A DNA stretch of 64,000 nt from an uncultured Ruminococcus sp. (GTDB lineage Bacteria; Bacillota; Clostridia; Oscillospirales; Acutalibacteraceae): positions 1 to 64,000 of the forward strand of contig CACZYC010000001.1 in assembly GCA_902785365.1 (NCBI GenBank). The letters are read 5' to 3'. Position 1 is the stretch's first letter; every line of letters begins with the position of its first letter. A model generated the notes under the pieces. It saw nothing but the letters and a program-made list of their open reading frames with translations. It ran no database searches and was not told the DNA's origin. Shown piece by piece: positions 61,391 to 64,000 of the stretch. The position numbers and the translations under genes were made by a program.

Positions 61391-62581
61391 ATGAAAAAAA
61401 GAGTTATTTCAGTTGGCTTGATTCTTTGCCTATGCCTCAGTATGATTTCGCTGTGTGCGATTCAGGCTTCGGCATTCAGCCCTGATAATTTCAAGGCTCA
61501 GATTAAAAAAATCACAATAGGTAAGCCGCTTACGAATGCAGATACAGGAAAGAAATATCTTCCTGTTACCGTAGAAATCTTCGCTGCCGAGAATCTTAGT
61601 GACAGTGACGCGGTACATTTTCTCGAAGGCTATCTTAGTGCATTGCTCAAAGACGGTAGAACATCCGAGAGTATCAGAAGCCTCGGTATGACTCTGATGG
61701 GCCCGGTTAAGCCCGATGTTGAGCTTGATAGCAATATGTGGAACTGGAGCTGGACTCCCTACGATACAGGCGGTGGTCAGGGACTTATAAAGTACAACGT
61801 ACCGCTTTTGGAAAACGATGAGACACAGACTGTTGAGCAGAGCCAGGCGACAGGTTTGACCGAGGTCAATGGACTCAAGGTCGGCGACCAAATTACTATC
61901 CAGAACGAGACAGTAGTGAATACGAACAGTTTCCCTGAGAATGTTGTAAAGGAATTATTCCCTGACGGTCCGAGCGTGTTCTCCAATAAGGCGACATTCA
62001 CAGTTGAGGAAGAAAGCAATTATCCCAAGACAATCGAGGTAGGCGAGGAAGCCCAGACAGAAGTATCCGCCAAAGCGGGCAAGACCAAACTCTTTGTCGG
62101 CGAAAGCACAAAAGTTACGCCTGAGGTTAAAAATCCTGTTGGCGAAACCACATTTACATCAAGCAACTCCAAGGTTGCCACAGTGGACAAAAACGGTAAG
62201 GTCAAAGGTGTTAAATCAGGCACAGCATACGTCAGAGTAACCAACAACGGCAAGTACACAGAGATGAAATTTACTGTTGTCAAAAGGTCTAACCCCGTGA
62301 CCGTTAAGGGCAAAACTTTAAAGGTTAAAGCCGAGTCTAAAAAGACTGTGTTCAAAAAAGCCAAAGCCTATTCAATCAAAAACGCAAAGGGAAAATTGGC
62401 GTTCAAGAAGGTTAAAGGCAGCAAGAAGATTACTGTCAACAAAAAGACAGGTAAAATCACCGTCAAAAAAGGCCTCAAAAAGGGCAAGACCTATAAGTTC
62501 AAGGTAAAGGTAAGCGCCAAGGGCAACACAGCGTACAAGTCAAAATCCAAAACCGTAACGGTGAAGATTAAAGTGAAATAA
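61391..62581 (+). CDS. Secreted Ig-like protein with Lys-rich C-terminus
   Basis: A 396-residue protein: signal peptide 1-28, an N-terminal beta-rich domain (about 30-215; a DUF5067-like sensing or binding domain is possible, not certain), a Big_2 Ig fold (about 228-305, with TTFTSSNSKVATVDKNGKV), and the Lys-rich domain (about 306-396) ending TVKIKVK. The last two domains are clearly homologous to those of the 54898 protein. AGGAGG precedes the ATG. It is probably anchored to or near the cell surface. Confidence 0.78.
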   Translation: MKKRVISVGLILCLCLSMISLCAIQASAFSPDNFKAQIKKITIGKPLTNADTGKKYLPVTVEIFAAENLSDSDAVHFLEGYLSALLKDGRTSESIRSLGMTLMGPVKPDVELDSNMWNWSWTPYDTGGGQGLIKYNVPLLENDETQTVEQSQATGLTEVNGLKVGDQITIQNETVVNTNSFPENVVKELFPDGPSVFSNKATFTVEEESNYPKTIEVGEEAQTEVSAKAGKTKLFVGESTKVTPEVKNPVGETTFTSSNSKVATVDKNGKVKGVKSGTAYVRVTNNGKYTEMKFTVVKRSNPVTVKGKTLKVKAESKKTVFKKAKAYSIKNAKGKLAFKKVKGSKKITVNKKTGKITVKKGLKKGKTYKFKVKVSAKGNTAYKSKSKTVTVKIKVK

Positions 62582-62626
62582 AAGGCTTCCCCAAATGTGG
62601 GAAAGGCTTAAACACGAACAATTTTT

Positions 62627-62654
62627 GGGCGACCGATTTTCGGTTGCCCTTTTT
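62627..62654 (+). terminator. Intrinsic terminator
   Basis: GGGCGACCG and CGGTTGCCC pair with one G-T pair across ATTTT, followed by five T. A degenerate CTTCCC..GGGAAAG hairpin lies just upstream at 62587-62605. Confidence 0.88.
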
Positions 62655-62709
62655 GTTATGTTCAGGACTTGACGGGGATGGTATAATAGTTATGGATGGA
62701 GGAATTTGT

Positions 62710-63441
62710 ATGTTAAAGATAAAAAACCTTTCGTTTGACGTTCAGTCCGAAGGTCAGAATAAAGAAATAATCAAGGACATTTCCATAGAAGTTCCCGACG
62801 GAAAACTGTTTGTTATCACAGGCCCCAACGGCGGAGGAAAGTCCACTCTCGCCAAGCTTATCGCGGGTATTGAAAAGCCTACATCGGGACAAATCATTTT
62901 CAACGATACCGACATAACCGATATGAGTATTACCGACCGAGCCAAGCTCGGCATAGGCTTTGCCTTTCAGCAGCCCGTAAGGTTCAAAGGAATTCAGGTT
63001 CTCGACTTAATCAGAATCGCTTCGGGAAAAGAGTTGTCGATAACCGAGGTTTGTTCCTACCTTTCCAAGGTTGGACTTTGCGCGGCGGAGTATATCAACC
63101 GTGAGGTCAACTCAAGCCTTTCGGGCGGTGAACTCAAGCGTATCGAAATTGCAACTGTGCTCGCCAGGGGTTCTCTGCTCACAGTGTTTGATGAACCCGA
63201 GGCGGGAATAGATTTGTGGAGTTTTTCCAACCTTATTGAGGTGTTTGAGAGACAGCGCAGGGAGATAAAGGACAGGTCTATCCTCATCATCTCCCATCAG
63301 GAGCGTATCCTCAACATAGCCGATGAAATAATCGTGCTCAAAAACGGAGTGCTGGAAACAAAAGGAACCAAGGATGAGGTGCTCCCCGCGCTTATGGGCA
63401 CATCCTCAGCGGTAAAGGAATGCAGAGGAGTGAATAATTAA
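62710..63441 (+). CDS. sufC: Fe-S cluster assembly ATPase SufC-like
   Basis: The ATG at 62710 is chosen because GGAGGAA precedes it and the family begins MLKIKNLSF; an upstream in-frame start overlaps the terminator. The 243-residue ABC ATPase shows Walker A GPNGGGKST near residues 38-46, the signature LSGGELKR near 139-146, Walker B LTVFDEPEAGID and the switch His in ISHQ. With the SufB-type gene 1 nt later it forms the two-gene SUF-like (SMS) system of anaerobes that builds Fe-S clusters without SufD, SufS or SufU nearby. A TATAAT at 62682-62687 may serve as its -10. Confidence 0.92.
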   Translation: MLKIKNLSFDVQSEGQNKEIIKDISIEVPDGKLFVITGPNGGGKSTLAKLIAGIEKPTSGQIIFNDTDITDMSITDRAKLGIGFAFQQPVRFKGIQVLDLIRIASGKELSITEVCSYLSKVGLCAAEYINREVNSSLSGGELKRIEIATVLARGSLLTVFDEPEAGIDLWSFSNLIEVFERQRREIKDRSILIISHQERILNIADEIIVLKNGVLETKGTKDEVLPALMGTSSAVKECRGVNN

Positions 63442-63442
63442 T

Positions 63443-64000
63443 ATGGATTTGAATAATATACAGAAATATTTACTTAAAGAAATAGCGGACATAACGGAAG
63501 TCCCGCAGGGCGCTTATAACATCCGCTCAGACAGTCAGTCCATAGGCCGTCAGTCCACCGAAAATGTGGAAATCACACCCAAGGAGGGCGTCAGCGGGCT
63601 GGATATCTTCATCAAGCCTAATGTTAAGGACGAGACTGTCCACATCCCCGTTGTGATGACAAAAAGCGGACTGAAAGAAGAAGTTTACAACGATTTCTTT
63701 ATCGGCGACAACGCTCAGGTGCTTATTGTCGCGGGTTGCGGAATTGACAATTGCGGCGCTCACGACTCACAGCACGACGGTATTCATCGCTTTTACGTCG
63801 GCAAAAACGCCAAGGTTAAATATGTCGAAAAGCATTACGGCTCGGGCGACGGCGCGGGCAAGAGAATCCTCAATCCCGTGACCGAGGTCTACGCGGAGGA
63901 GGGCAGTACCGTCGAGATGGAGATGGTACAGATTAAAGGTGTGGACGATACCACCCGCACAACTGTAGCGGAGCTCAAAAAAGGCGCGAGTATGGTAGTC
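63443..64000 (+). CDS. sufB: SufB/SufD-family Fe-S scaffold, 3' part outside window
   Basis: A gene starting at 63443, one base after the sufC stop, and running off the window (186 codons visible). The N-terminus MDLNNIQKYLLKEIADI and the right-handed beta-helix pattern, with AGCGIDNCGAHDSQHDGIH near residues 97-115, fit the SufB/SufD scaffold that receives Fe-S clusters with SufC. Cys and His in that segment may be cluster ligands. The C-terminal part, needed to decide between full-length SufB and the short SmsB type, lies beyond the end. Confidence 0.88.
   Translation, partial: MDLNNIQKYLLKEIADITEVPQGAYNIRSDSQSIGRQSTENVEITPKEGVSGLDIFIKPNVKDETVHIPVVMTKSGLKEEVYNDFFIGDNAQVLIVAGCGIDNCGAHDSQHDGIHRFYVGKNAKVKYVEKHYGSGDGAGKRILNPVTEVYAEEGSTVEMEMVQIKGVDDTTRTTVAELKKGASMVV

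Overview
The window looks like chromosome of an anaerobic, low-to-mid GC gut Firmicute of the Oscillospiraceae/Ruminococcus type. Support comes from Shine-Dalgarno-led genes with ATG, GTG and TTG starts, a V-type ATPase operon, a rubredoxin-fused flavodiiron protein, a minimal SufC-SufB pair, a Trp-type T-box leader, surface proteins with CBM26-like starch-binding modules, and dense short intergenic inverted repeats. No rRNA, tRNA, prophage, CRISPR array or complete transposase gene was recognised. The genus assignment is inference.

Layout. 0.2-9.3 kb: acyl-CoA ligase and Na+/solute symporter, an intervening-sequence-type four-helix-bundle gene in a repeat-bounded cassette, SDR oxidoreductase, cyclophilin, galE, a small membrane protein and two secreted membrane-anchored proteins. 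9.8-12.6 kb: uracil-DNA glycosylase, PduL-type phosphotransacylase, hemolysin-III protein, hypothetical. 12.8-17.4 kb: str operon (rpsL, rpsG, fusA) and tuf; rpsG lacks about 52 nt near its 5' end. 17.5-24 kb: methyltransferase, three genes resembling Bacillus ydjGHI, and a flavodiiron-flavin reductase-rubredoxin fusion. 24-32 kb: lipoprotein, CDF metal transporter with HMA protein, and the fructose PTS cluster fruR-fruK-fruA-ptsH-ptsI. 32-41 kb: Mbeg1-like hydrolase, DUF4428 protein, LRR surface protein, RND permease with a coiled-coil insert, patatin. 41.3-43.4 kb: Trp T-box, a short Trp-Trp ORF, an inserted repeat element, then trpB. 43.5-54.8 kb: small membrane protein, YhgE/Pip protein and nine V-ATPase genes. 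54.9-64 kb: a large starch-binding-type surface protein, a LytTR/DUF3021 pair with a candidate operator in front of two tandem small membrane proteins, a lipoprotein, an HExxH membrane protein, an Ig-like surface protein, and sufC with a partial sufB cut off by the window end.

Three families of short non-coding repeats fill most spacers. (1) Arrays of a degenerate 7-nt unit, consensus AGTNNTC, at 13 or more sites. Some form inverted pairs around 152-434 bp cassettes, one carrying the four-helix-bundle gene. (2) Elements ending in a CTTCCC..GGGAAG hairpin plus a second hairpin whose sequence varies but stays self-complementary. (3) A 60-bp TGTCATCCTGAGC palindrome. They insert right at stop codons, inside operons, and between the T-box and trpB. 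These repeats, the rpsG lesion and the LytTR module are the main points for follow-up.
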